DNA from: Mycobacterium sp. ACS1612
GTDB lineage: Bacteria > Actinomycetota > Actinomycetes > Mycobacteriales > Mycobacteriaceae
Assembly (NCBI RefSeq): GCF_001667505.1
Contig: NZ_LZHZ01000066.1
Span: 1-64,000, forward strand
Length of the DNA stretch: 64,000 bases
Direction of reading: 5' to 3'
In this document: positions 7,814 through 16,109 of the stretch, in pieces
Position numbering within the stretch: the first letter of the stretch is position 1
How the letters are laid out: each line of letters starts with the position of its first letter
Notes under the pieces: model-generated
Seen by the model: only the letters and a program-made list of their open reading frames with translations
Told to the model about the DNA's origin: nothing
Databases searched by the model: none
Program-made: the position numbers and the translations under genes

Positions 7814-8191
7814 ATGAAATTCGTTATCGGCATGGTGGCCGTTTGCGCGATGTTCCTCGGATGCGGTGTGGCTGAAGCAGACTCTCATCCCAGCGTCGTG
7901 GGGCAAAAGTACAGCGACGCTTCATCTGCACTGTCATCAGCGGGTTTGGCGGTCGTGGTGTCGACGACCGTCGGCGATAGTGTCGACCGGTCAGACTGCA
8001 TCGTCACGCGGCAGCAAAGCCGAACCGAACCTGCGCCAGAGAACACCAGCGCTGCGCCGACCAACCAGGTTCTGCTGTCGCTCAACTGCGGGGCGCCGGT
8101 GGCCTCGGCAACGTCGTCTGGGAACTCGCTGGCCAGCCCTGAGGGCAGGGCTGCGGCCGCGGCCGCCGCCTCGAAATCGGCCGGTAGCTGA
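7814..8191 (+). CDS. Secreted protein with one PASTA-like domain
   Basis: This 125-aa protein has a signal peptide (MKFVIGMVAVCAMFLGCGVAEA). Residues about 25-65 (PSVVGQKYSDASSALSSAGL ...) follow the PASTA pattern of a conserved P-x-V-x-G start and an S/D-A helix. The rest is Ala/Ser-rich. PASTA domains bind peptidoglycan fragments or mediate cell-wall contacts, so a wall-associated role is inferred. A Cys inside the signal peptide could be a weak lipobox (FLGC). It converges on the cyclase gene with a 3-nt gap. Confidence 0.75.
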   Translation: MKFVIGMVAVCAMFLGCGVAEADSHPSVVGQKYSDASSALSSAGLAVVVSTTVGDSVDRSDCIVTRQQSRTEPAPENTSAAPTNQVLLSLNCGAPVASATSSGNSLASPEGRAAAAAAASKSAGS

Positions 8192-8194
8192 ATG

Positions 8195-9784
8195 CTAGAC
8201 CGGTAGCGCCAGGCGCGTCGGTTCGCCGAGACCTCGCAGGGTCACGGTGTCGCCGAGCGTCCAATGACCACGCTCACCTTCGCCGGCATTGTCCACGGCG
8301 TCGAAGGAGGCGAGTAGATGGCCCGGTGTGGTCTTGGACAGCTCGCAAAGCCGTGCCGCTTCGTTCACGGGTTCACCGATGACCGTGTACTCGAAACGCT
8401 CCTTGGCGCCGACATTTCCGGCCACCGCCTCGCCGGAGGCGACCCCGAGGCCCGCTTCGCACTCCGGCACCTCCGCTCGAATCCGCCTGACGATCGCACG
8501 ACTGGCGGCAAGGGCTTGGTCTTCCGGGCTCTGCAGCCGGTTGGGGGCGCCGAAAACCGCCAACGCGCCGTCACCCTCGAACTTGTTCACGAAGCCGTGA
8601 TGGCGGTCGACCTCCTCGACGATCACAGCGAAGAAGCGGTTCAACAGGTCGACCACCTCGGTGGCGGGTCGACCCGCGACCAATTGGGTCGAACCGATGA
8701 TGTCGACGAAAATCACTGCCACGTGGCGTTCTTCGCCGCCGAGTTCGAGACGCTGCTGTTCGGCGGCGGCCGCCACCTCACGGCCGACGTGGCGCCCGAA
8801 CAGGTCGCGGACTCGCTCGCGTTCCCTGAGTCCGTGCACCATCGTGTTGAAGCCACGCTGTAATTCACCGAGTTCGGTGCCGTCGAACACCACGACGTTG
8901 CAGTTGAGGTCGCCCCGCTCGACGTGCTTGAGCGCAGAGCGCACGACACGCACCGGAGTCGCGGTGAGCCAGGACACAATCCACATCAAGGTGAAGCCGA
9001 CGAGCAGCGCGACGATCGCCAAAATCCACACGGCGGCGGCGAATTGCGCCTCGGTCAGGTTCTGCAGCGCGACCGCGAATACCGCGAGCAACGCGATGCC
9101 GACGACGGGCAGTGAGGCGAGAAACCACACGAGCATCAGCCGCCCCATGATGCCTGCCGTGAGTCGGCGTGGCGGCGGCCCCGCTTCGAGTGCCTGTGCC
9201 GCGACCGGTCGCAGCGCGAACTCGGTCAACAAATAACTTGCGGTCGCGACCACGACGCCGGCGAAGCTGACGGTGAAGAGAAATCGCGGGATGAAAGCGG
9301 TGTTCTGCAAGCCGTACAGCGTGGTGAACAACGCCGTCCCGACGCCCCACAGGAACAGGTGTGCCCTGGCGACCCGCCATGCCGCCAGGAAGGTGTTCAG
9401 CTGATCTTCGTGTGTCGGTGCGACATCCTCGATCGCCCACCGCAGCGCGTTGACGGTCCGATGGGTGATCCAGAACGTGCCGACTAACAGCGCCAGCAGG
9501 ACGTAGGCCGGGCACACCACCCAGGTGATCCAGAACGGTGCGTCGCCGAAGACGCTCGGCACCGGAAACGCCACGGTGACCAGCAGAAGCGCCGCGCCGA
9601 TGCCGATCAGGTTGGCGATCAGAATGAACACCGTCAGGATCGCCTGGATGCGGACCCGTCGGCGCGCCTGACTTTCGGTCGATTTGCCCAGCAGCCAGGA
9701 GCCGTAGTCGGGCGTATCGGGCAGCCTGCCGCTCTGCCGCGTCACTCTCTCCAGAACCCGGCCCAGTCTGCGCGCAACGCTCAT
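8195..9784 (-). CDS. Membrane-anchored class III adenylate/guanylate cyclase with HAMP domain
   Basis: A 529-aa protein with about six transmembrane helices (residues 45-270), a HAMP linker (TATPVRVVRSALKHVERGDL) and a C-terminal class III catalytic domain. Both metal-binding aspartates are present (IFVDIIGST, FEGDGALAVFG), as are the Lys of NKFEGD and the NEAARL segment with transition-state Asn/Arg. The purine-selecting position reads GEPVNEA, Glu where many relatives have Asp. The predicted product is cAMP, regulated through the membrane/HAMP part. It occupies the place of the three paralogues Rv1318c-Rv1320c, here a single copy, and diverges from nucS. Confidence 0.88.
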   Translation of the reverse strand: MSVARRLGRVLERVTRQSGRLPDTPDYGSWLLGKSTESQARRRVRIQAILTVFILIANLIGIGAALLLVTVAFPVPSVFGDAPFWITWVVCPAYVLLALLVGTFWITHRTVNALRWAIEDVAPTHEDQLNTFLAAWRVARAHLFLWGVGTALFTTLYGLQNTAFIPRFLFTVSFAGVVVATASYLLTEFALRPVAAQALEAGPPPRRLTAGIMGRLMLVWFLASLPVVGIALLAVFAVALQNLTEAQFAAAVWILAIVALLVGFTLMWIVSWLTATPVRVVRSALKHVERGDLNCNVVVFDGTELGELQRGFNTMVHGLRERERVRDLFGRHVGREVAAAAEQQRLELGGEERHVAVIFVDIIGSTQLVAGRPATEVVDLLNRFFAVIVEEVDRHHGFVNKFEGDGALAVFGAPNRLQSPEDQALAASRAIVRRIRAEVPECEAGLGVASGEAVAGNVGAKERFEYTVIGEPVNEAARLCELSKTTPGHLLASFDAVDNAGEGERGHWTLGDTVTLRGLGEPTRLALPV

Positions 9785-9829
9785 CGTGCCTCAGCCTAGA
9801 TTGGCGCCATCTTTGCTTAAGGTGTTCGG

Positions 9830-10501
9830 GTGCGTCTCGTGATCGCCCAATGCACCGTTGACTACGTCGGGCGGCTGACCGCCCACCTCCCGTCGGCCCG
9901 CCGATTGCTGCTGTTCAAGGCGGACGGCTCGGTCAGCGTCCACGCCGACGACCGGGCCTACAAGCCGCTGAACTGGATGAGCCCGCCTTGCTGGCTGTCC
10001 GAGCAGCTCGACGGACCGGTGCCGGTATGGGTCGTGGAGAACAAGGCCGGGGAGCAGTTGCGGATCACTGTCGAGGACATCGAGCACGACTCGAGCCACG
10101 AGCTCGGCGTCGACCCGGGCCTGGTGAAGGACGGTGTCGAGGCGCATCTGCAGGCGCTGCTGGCCGAGCATGTCGAGTTGCTCGGCACCGGCTACACGCT
10201 GGTCCGCCGGGAGTACATGACCGCGATCGGACCCGTCGACCTGTTGTGCCGCGACGAGCAGGGCCGGTCGGTGGCCGTGGAGATCAAGCGGCGCGGCGAG
10301 ATCGATGGTGTCGAGCAGCTCACCCGCTACCTCGAGCTTCTCAACCGGGACACGGTGCTGGCCCCGGTGAGTGGAGTCTTCGCCGCCCAGCAGATCAAGC
10401 CACAGGCCAGAACCCTCGCTACCGACCGCGGAATCCGTTGTCTCACTTTGGACTACGACGCAATGCGCGGCATGGACAGCGACGAGTTCAGGCTGTTCTG
10501 A
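9830..10501 (+). CDS. nucS: Endonuclease NucS (EndoMS), non-canonical mismatch repair
   Basis: A 223-aa protein starting at GTG 9830. The N-terminal half is the DNA-binding/dimerisation domain; the C-terminal half is a PD-(D/E)XK nuclease with Asp137 (GPVDLLC), Glu151 and Lys153 (VAVEIKRRG). In mycobacteria, which lack MutS/MutL, NucS cuts both strands at G-T, G-G and T-T mismatches and suppresses mutation. Its position matches Rv1321. It diverges from the cyclase gene with only 45 nt between starts and lies upstream of the small zinc-binding protein. Confidence 0.95.
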   Translation: MRLVIAQCTVDYVGRLTAHLPSARRLLLFKADGSVSVHADDRAYKPLNWMSPPCWLSEQLDGPVPVWVVENKAGEQLRITVEDIEHDSSHELGVDPGLVKDGVEAHLQALLAEHVELLGTGYTLVRREYMTAIGPVDLLCRDEQGRSVAVEIKRRGEIDGVEQLTRYLELLNRDTVLAPVSGVFAAQQIKPQARTLATDRGIRCLTLDYDAMRGMDSDEFRLF

Positions 10502-10513
10502 CAGACTGGTGGC

Positions 10514-10810
10514 ATGTCCAGGCGCCGCCCACCACCTCGTCGGCAACGCCCGCTACCGCCGTTGCCGGACCGGCGCAGAGTCGAGGTCGGGCCGGATGGT
10601 TACGACTACGAAGTCAGGCCGATCCCGGCGGCGCGGGCCGTGAAGACGTATCGTTGTCCCGGCTGCGACCACGAAATCCGTACGGGCACAGCACATTTAG
10701 TGGTGTGGCCAGCTGACGGTGGGGAATTTGCGGCCGACGACCGGCGGCATTGGCACACCGCGTGCTGGACGAACCGGGCTACCCGCAGCCCGACGCGAAA
10801 GTGGAGCTAG
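10514..10810 (+). CDS. Small zinc-binding protein (Rv1322-type position)
   Basis: This 98-aa protein has an Arg/Pro-rich basic N-terminus. A probable zinc site follows: CPGCDHEIRTGTAH, then HWHTACW, giving CxxC plus His/Cys ligands. It starts 12 nt after nucS and is likely co-transcribed with it; a basic tail plus a zinc ribbon beside a mismatch nuclease is compatible with nucleic-acid binding, but that is inference. Its stop shares the palindrome CTAG (10807-10810) with the convergent epimerase stop. Confidence 0.8.
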   Translation: MSRRRPPPRRQRPLPPLPDRRRVEVGPDGYDYEVRPIPAARAVKTYRCPGCDHEIRTGTAHLVVWPADGGEFAADDRRHWHTACWTNRATRSPTRKWS

Positions 10811-11277
10811 TGGTCTTCGGCCGGCTCGACGAGCTCGACCAGCACCCCGCCGGCGTCCTTGGGATGGATGAAGTTGATCCGCGAATCGGCGGTGCCGCGA
10901 CGGGGCGCGTCGTAGAGCAACCGGATGCCCTGTTCGCGTAGCCGCTCGCTGAGAGCGTCGATGTCGCTGACGCGATAGGCCAGTTGCTGGATGCCGGGTC
11001 CGCGCTTGTCGAGGAACTTCGCGATGGGCGACTGCTCGTTCAGCGGCGACATTAGCTGAATCTGCGCGCTGCCGACCGGGGCGCCACGCACTGATAGCAT
11101 CGCCTCGCGCACACCTTGGTCTTCGTTGACCTCTTCGTGCAGGACAATCATGCCGAGGTGGTCGTGGTACCACTTGATCGCGTCGTCAAGGTCGGCGACC
11201 GCGATGCCCACGTGGTCGATTGCTGTGATTAAGGCTGTCGCGATGATCGGTCGCGCATCGACCTGCTCGGCAGTCAT
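10807..11277 (-). CDS. mce: Methylmalonyl-CoA epimerase
   Basis: This 156-aa vicinal-oxygen-chelate protein has two beta-alpha-beta modules with the metal ligands expected of the family: AIDHVGIAVADLDDA with the first His, QLAYRVSDIDA, and the terminal Glu in VLVELVEP. It interconverts (R)- and (S)-methylmalonyl-CoA in propionate/odd-chain metabolism ahead of the B12-dependent mutase. The ATG at 11277 starts just before the domain; longer in-frame extensions lack family similarity. Position and sequence match Rv1322A, beside fadA4. Confidence 0.9.
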   Translation of the reverse strand: MTAEQVDARPIIATALITAIDHVGIAVADLDDAIKWYHDHLGMIVLHEEVNEDQGVREAMLSVRGAPVGSAQIQLMSPLNEQSPIAKFLDKRGPGIQQLAYRVSDIDALSERLREQGIRLLYDAPRRGTADSRINFIHPKDAGGVLVELVEPAEDH

Positions 11278-11369
11278 AACGTAAAGGTAACCTAACGACC
11301 TCGGTTTCGATACTGGGGTCCTGACGGATAGCCTTTCAGGAGCGGCTCGAAACCTGGTTGGAGGCATAT

Positions 11370-12551
11370 ATGACGACGTCGGTGATTGTTGCTGGAGCCC
11401 GCACGCCGGTCGGCAAGTTGATGGGTTCGCTGCGGGACTTCTCGGGCAGCGATCTGGGCGCCATCGCCATAGCCGGTGCATTGGAGAAAGCCAAGGTTCC
11501 GGCGTCGCTCGTTGAATACGTGATCATGGGTCAGGTGCTCACCGCGGGGGCGGGCCAGATGCCAGCGCGGCAGGCGGCCGTCGCCGCAGGAATCGGCTGG
11601 GATGTGCCCTCGCTGACCATCAACAAGATGTGTCTGTCCGGGATCGACGCCATCGCGCTGGCTGATCAACTCATCCGCGCAGGCGAATTCGACGTCGTCG
11701 TGGCCGGCGGCCAGGAGTCGATGACCAAGGCGCCGCACCTGCTGATGGACAGCCGCGCCGGCTACAAGTACGGCGACGTCACCGTGCTCGACCACATGGC
11801 TTACGACGGTTTGCATGACGTGTTCACCGACCAACCGATGGGCGCGCTGACCGAGCAGCGCAACGACGTCGACCAGTTCAGCCGTGCCGAGCAGGACGAG
11901 GTCGCCGCGCGCTCACACCAAAAGGCCGCTGCGGCATGGAAAGACGGTGTCTTCGCCGACGAGGTGGTGCCGGTGAAGATCCCGCAGCGCAAGGGCGATC
12001 CGCTGGAGTTCACCGAGGACGAAGGCATCCGCGCCAACACCACGGCGGAATCGTTGGCTGGGCTCAAGCCGGCATTTCGCAAGGACGGCACCATCACTGC
12101 GGGTTCGGCGTCGCAGATCTCCGACGGCGCCGCTGCCGTCGTGGTGATGAACAAGGACAAGGCGCAGAAACTCGGATTGACCTGGCTGTGCGAGATCGGC
12201 GCGCACGGCGTCGTCGCGGGCCCCGACTCCACCCTGCAGTCGCAGCCCGCGAACGCGATCAAGAAAGCAATTGCCCGCGAAGGCATTTCGGTCGATCAGC
12301 TCGACGTGATCGAGATCAACGAGGCGTTCGCGGCGGTGGCGCTGGCGTCGACGAAGGAACTCGGCGTCGATCCGGAGAAGGTCAACGTCAACGGCGGGGC
12401 CATCGCGATCGGCCACCCGATCGGCATGTCGGGCGCGCGGATCACCCTGCACGCCGCACTCGAGTTGGCCCGTCGCGGTTCGGGCTACGCCGTGGCCGCG
12501 CTGTGCGGCGCGGGCGGGCAAGGCGACGCGCTGGTCCTGCGCCGGAGCTAG
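11370..12551 (+). CDS. fadA4: Acetyl-CoA acetyltransferase (thiolase)
   Basis: A 393-aa thiolase. The acyl-accepting Cys is at about 88 (NKMCLSGIDA), the catalytic His in GGAIAIGHPIGMSG and the second Cys in ALCGAGGQGDA. It condenses or cleaves acetoacetyl-CoA/acetyl-CoA. The ATG at 11370 follows TTGGAGGCATAT, a strong ribosome site 6 nt away; an in-frame TTG at 11358 overlaps that site and is unlikely. It diverges from the epimerase gene, as Rv1323 does. Confidence 0.93.
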   Translation: MTTSVIVAGARTPVGKLMGSLRDFSGSDLGAIAIAGALEKAKVPASLVEYVIMGQVLTAGAGQMPARQAAVAAGIGWDVPSLTINKMCLSGIDAIALADQLIRAGEFDVVVAGGQESMTKAPHLLMDSRAGYKYGDVTVLDHMAYDGLHDVFTDQPMGALTEQRNDVDQFSRAEQDEVAARSHQKAAAAWKDGVFADEVVPVKIPQRKGDPLEFTEDEGIRANTTAESLAGLKPAFRKDGTITAGSASQISDGAAAVVVMNKDKAQKLGLTWLCEIGAHGVVAGPDSTLQSQPANAIKKAIAREGISVDQLDVIEINEAFAAVALASTKELGVDPEKVNVNGGAIAIGHPIGMSGARITLHAALELARRGSGYAVAALCGAGGQGDALVLRRS

Positions 12552-12605
12552 CCTTCTACGACGCGATGTAGTAGCCCGGGGTGTTTTTCGGGCACAATGG
12601 CGCCC

Positions 12606-12980
12606 ATGACACCCGCATTCGACCTTCGGTCCGCCGCAGGTTGGTTTCGACTGATCGCCCTGGCGGAAGCCGTGAGCTGGGTCGGTCTGCTGATCGGCAT
12701 GTACTTCAAATACCTGGGCACACCGCGCACCGAGATCGGCGTCAAGGTGTTCGGCATGGCCCACGGGCTGATCTTCATCGGCTTCGTGATTGCCGGTCTG
12801 CTGGTCGGGATCTCCCGCAGATGGGCCGCGCGAACATGGTTGCTGGCGTCGCTGGCGAGCGTCGTGCCATTGGCCAGTGTGATCTTCCTCATATGGGCCG
12901 ATCGGACCGGCCGGATCGGGGTTGCAGGGCCCGCTCCCGCGGTCGTGCAACCGGGACGTCGCGCACCGGAAACGACGTGA
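12606..12980 (+). CDS. DUF3817 integral membrane protein (first of two)
   Basis: This 124-aa protein has three transmembrane helices, with the family signature from FRLIALAEAVSWVGLLIGMYFKY through KVFGMAHGLIFIGFV. A second DUF3817 protein is encoded at 36542-36877. I do not recall a counterpart between Rv1323 and Rv1324 in M. tuberculosis, so this copy looks like a lineage-specific addition. An ATG at 12597 gives three more residues. Its end lies 14 nt before the thioredoxin-like gene. The function is unknown. Confidence 0.85.
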   Translation: MTPAFDLRSAAGWFRLIALAEAVSWVGLLIGMYFKYLGTPRTEIGVKVFGMAHGLIFIGFVIAGLLVGISRRWAARTWLLASLASVVPLASVIFLIWADRTGRIGVAGPAPAVVQPGRRAPETT

Positions 12981-12993
12981 CAGACTTGGGGAC

Positions 12994-13887
12994 GTGAGCC
13001 GTCCACGACCCCCTATCGCGGCCTCCATGGCCGGTGCAGTCGATTTGTCAGGTCTCAAGCAACGACCGGCGCCATCCGGTGAGGGCGCTGCAGGCGGTGC
13101 ACAGCCTGCGGGCGTCGAGATCACCGAAGCCAACCTCGAAGCCGAGGTGCTCGTCCGGTCCAATGAGGTGCCTGTCGTGGTGTTGCTGTGGTCACCCCGC
13201 AGTGAGGCCAGCGTCCAGCTCGGTGACATCCTCGGCCAGCTCGCGGCCGCCGACAGCGGCAAATGGTCGCTGACGACGGTGAACGTCGACACGGTGCCGC
13301 GGGTGGCGCAGATGTTCGGCGTGCAGGCGGTGCCCACGGTGGTGGCCCTGGCCGCCGGACAGCCCATCTCGAGCTTCCAGGGGGTGCAGCCGCCCGAACA
13401 GCTGCGCCGGTGGGTCGACTCGCTTCTGAACGCGACGGCGGGCAAGCTCAGCGGCGGAGGCGATGAACCCGAGCAGGTCGATCCCGCACTGGCCAAGGCG
13501 CGCGAACATCTCGACAACGGGGACTTCGATGCGGCGTTGGCGGCGTATCAAGCCCTGCTCGACGCGAACCCGAACCATGCAGAGGCCAAGGGCGCGGTGC
13601 GTCAGATCGGCTTCCTGCAGCGCGCCACGTCACGCGCGCCCGGCGCGATCGTCGCCGCCGACGCCAAGCCCGACGACATCGAATTGGCTTTCGCCGCCGC
13701 TGATGTCGACATACTGCAGCAGAACGTCGCGGCGGCGTTCGACCGGCTGATCGGCCTGGTCAAGCGAACCGCGGGCGACGACCGAACCAAGGTGCGCACC
13801 CGGCTGATCGAGTTGTTCGACCTGTTCGACCCGGCTGACCCGGAGGTCATCGCGGGCCGACGCAAGTTGGCTAACGCGCTCTACTAG
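12994..13887 (+). CDS. Thioredoxin-like/TPR co-chaperone (YbbN/CnoX family), no CXXC
   Basis: A 297-aa protein from GTG 12994. A thioredoxin fold spans about residues 45-150 and TPR-like helices follow (AREHLDNGDFDAALAAYQALLDA). The active-site position reads LWSPRSEASV, so the redox CXXC is absent; the cis-Pro region (VQAVPTVVAL) is kept. This matches the YbbN/CnoX type, which protects or hands clients to chaperones rather than acting as a disulfide reductase. It is the orthologue of Rv1324 by position. Its end is 12 nt from the convergent glgB. Confidence 0.88.
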   Translation: MSRPRPPIAASMAGAVDLSGLKQRPAPSGEGAAGGAQPAGVEITEANLEAEVLVRSNEVPVVVLLWSPRSEASVQLGDILGQLAAADSGKWSLTTVNVDTVPRVAQMFGVQAVPTVVALAAGQPISSFQGVQPPEQLRRWVDSLLNATAGKLSGGGDEPEQVDPALAKAREHLDNGDFDAALAAYQALLDANPNHAEAKGAVRQIGFLQRATSRAPGAIVAADAKPDDIELAFAAADVDILQQNVAAAFDRLIGLVKRTAGDDRTKVRTRLIELFDLFDPADPEVIAGRRKLANALY

Positions 13888-13898
13888 TCGCGAGCAGA

Positions 13899-16106
13899 TC
13901 AGGCCGGCTCGAACCACAGCGCGGCAAGTGGCGGCAGCACCATCACCGCCGAAGCCGGGCGACCGTGCCACGGCTCATCAGTGGCCTCCACTGCGCCGTA
14001 ATTGCCGATTCCGGTGCCGTTGTAGATGTCGGCGTCGGTGTTGAGCACCTCACGCCACGTCCCTGCGTGCGGCAATCCAAGCCGGTACCGGGTGTGCTCG
14101 GAACCGGAGAAGTTGAACACGCACGCCAGCATCGAGCCGTCGTCGCCGAACCGCAGGAAGCTCAACACGTTATTGGCCGAGTCGTTGGCGTCGATCCACG
14201 AATAGCCCTCCGGCCGGGTGTCCTGCGACCACAGTGCGCGACGGCTGCGGTAGATGCCGTTCATGTCCTGCATCAGCCGCTGGATGCCGGTGGAGAAACT
14301 GTTCTCGTCTAGCTGGTACCAGTCGACGCCGCGCTCCTCGGACCACTCCGCACGTTGCCCGAATTCCTGACCCATGAACAGCAGTTGCTTGCCGGGATGC
14401 GCCCACTGGTAGGCCAGCAGGCCGCGCAGGCCCGCCGCCTTGACGTGGTCGTCGCCCGGCATCCGGCCCCACAATGTGCCCTTGCCGTGCACCACCTCGT
14501 CATGGCTGATGGGCAATACGAAGTTCTCGCTGTAGGCGTAGAGCATCGAGAAGGTGATCTCGTGGTGGTGGTAGCTGCGGTGGATCGGGTCGCGTTTGAT
14601 GAACTCCAGCGTGTCGTTCATCCAGCCCATGTTCCACTTCATCGAAAAGCCAAGGCCGCCGAGGTTGGTCGCCCGTGTGACACCGGGCCACGACGTCGAC
14701 TCCTCGGCGACCGTCACGATGCCCGGCGCCAACTTGTGCACGGTGGCGTTCATCTCCTGCAGGAACTGCACGGCTTCCAGGTTCTCGCGACCGCCGTAGA
14801 CGTTCGGCGTCCAGCCGCCCTCCGGGCGTGAGTAGTCGAGGTAGAGCATCGACGCGACGGCATCGACACGCAGCCCGTCGATGTGGAATTCCTGCAGCCA
14901 GTACAGCGCATTGGCGACGAGGAAGTTGCGCACCTCGGCCCTGCCGAAGTCGAACACGTAAGTGCCCCAGTCCAATTGCTCGCCGCGGCGGGGATCGGAG
15001 TGCTCGTAGAGCGCGGTTCCGTCGAACCGGCCCAGCGCCCACGCGTCCTTCGGGAAGTGCGCCGGAACCCAGTCCATGATCACGCCGATACCGGCCTGAT
15101 GCAGTCGGTCCACCAGGTGACGGAAGTCGTCGGGGTTCCCGAGGCGTGACGTCGGCGCGTAGTACGACGTGACCTGGTAGCCCCACGATCCGCCGAATGG
15201 ATGTTCGGCCACCGGCATCAACTCGACATGCGTAAAGCCCTGCGAAACCACGTAATCGGTCAATTCGTCGGCCAGTTGTCGATAACTCAATCCTGGCCGC
15301 CACGACATCAGGTGCACCTCGTAGGTGCTCATCGGCTCGAACACCGGGTTCTGACCGGCGCGTTGGGTCATCCAGTCGGAGTCGCCCCAGGCGTAGGAAC
15401 TCTTCGTCACCTTCGACGCGGTCTGCGGCGGTACCTCGGTGGCGAACGCCATCGGGTCGGCACGTTCGGTCACCGCGCCGTCGGCGCCGTGTACCCGGAA
15501 TTTGTACAGTCCGCCGACTTCGAAGCCGGGCCAGAACAGCTCCCACACACCCGTCGAGCCGAGCACCCGCAACTGGGCTTCGTTACCGTCCCAGTGATTG
15601 AACTCGCCGATCAGGCTGACGCCCTTGGCATTCGGCGCCCACACCGCGAACGAGACGCCTTCCACCACACCGTCGGGCGTGGTGAAGCTGCGCGGATGTG
15701 CGCCCAGGATCTCCCAGAGTCGTTCGTGGCGGCCCTCGGCGAATAGGTGCAGGTCCATCTCGCCGAGCGTGGGCAGGAAGCGGTACGCGTCGGCAACGGT
15801 CTGGGTATGGGTGGCGCCACCGGGGGCCGGATAGCTGACCTCGAGACGGTAGTCGACGAGGTCGGTAAACGGCACCGCGACTGCGAACAGGCCGGATTCG
15901 ATGTGGCCGAACACGTAACGCTCGCCGCCGATGAGCGCGACGACCTCTGCCGCGTGTGGGCGGTACGCGCGAATCACGGTGTGATCGCCGTATTCGTGAG
16001 CGCCGAGAATCGAATGTGGGTCGTGGTGCTCCCCGGCCAGCAGGCGGTTGAGATCCGCGGTGTGTGGCCGAAGGTGCGGGCTCGTGCGTTGGTTCGTCTG
16101 AGTCAT
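13899..16106 (-). CDS. glgB: 1,4-alpha-glucan branching enzyme
   Basis: A 735-aa GH13 enzyme with two N-terminal beta-sandwich modules (about 20-110 and 125-220; the second a CBM48). The catalytic barrel has nucleophile Asp415 (GLRVDAVASM), acid/base Glu468 (TVAEES) and Asp536 (SHDEVVHGKG). It adds alpha-1,6 branches to the linear maltosyl chains made by GlgE. The ATG lies 3 nt after the glgE stop and its Shine-Dalgarno (AGGGAG) lies inside the glgE end, so the two are translationally coupled. It is the orthologue of Rv1326c; no PE_PGRS gene precedes it here. Confidence 0.95.
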   Translation of the reverse strand: MTQTNQRTSPHLRPHTADLNRLLAGEHHDPHSILGAHEYGDHTVIRAYRPHAAEVVALIGGERYVFGHIESGLFAVAVPFTDLVDYRLEVSYPAPGGATHTQTVADAYRFLPTLGEMDLHLFAEGRHERLWEILGAHPRSFTTPDGVVEGVSFAVWAPNAKGVSLIGEFNHWDGNEAQLRVLGSTGVWELFWPGFEVGGLYKFRVHGADGAVTERADPMAFATEVPPQTASKVTKSSYAWGDSDWMTQRAGQNPVFEPMSTYEVHLMSWRPGLSYRQLADELTDYVVSQGFTHVELMPVAEHPFGGSWGYQVTSYYAPTSRLGNPDDFRHLVDRLHQAGIGVIMDWVPAHFPKDAWALGRFDGTALYEHSDPRRGEQLDWGTYVFDFGRAEVRNFLVANALYWLQEFHIDGLRVDAVASMLYLDYSRPEGGWTPNVYGGRENLEAVQFLQEMNATVHKLAPGIVTVAEESTSWPGVTRATNLGGLGFSMKWNMGWMNDTLEFIKRDPIHRSYHHHEITFSMLYAYSENFVLPISHDEVVHGKGTLWGRMPGDDHVKAAGLRGLLAYQWAHPGKQLLFMGQEFGQRAEWSEERGVDWYQLDENSFSTGIQRLMQDMNGIYRSRRALWSQDTRPEGYSWIDANDSANNVLSFLRFGDDGSMLACVFNFSGSEHTRYRLGLPHAGTWREVLNTDADIYNGTGIGNYGAVEATDEPWHGRPASAVMVLPPLAALWFEPA

Positions 16107-16109
16107 TTG

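Noticed and set aside
11913..13517. 534-aa minus-strand open frame opposite fadA4, DUF3817 and the thioredoxin gene
   Set aside because: Composition is Arg/Ser/Pro-rich without any family motif, a GC-driven shadow of three real genes.
13888..13898. Expected PE_PGRS gene (Rv1325c position)
   Set aside because: Only 11 nt separate the thioredoxin-like gene and glgB; no PE_PGRS remnant is visible.
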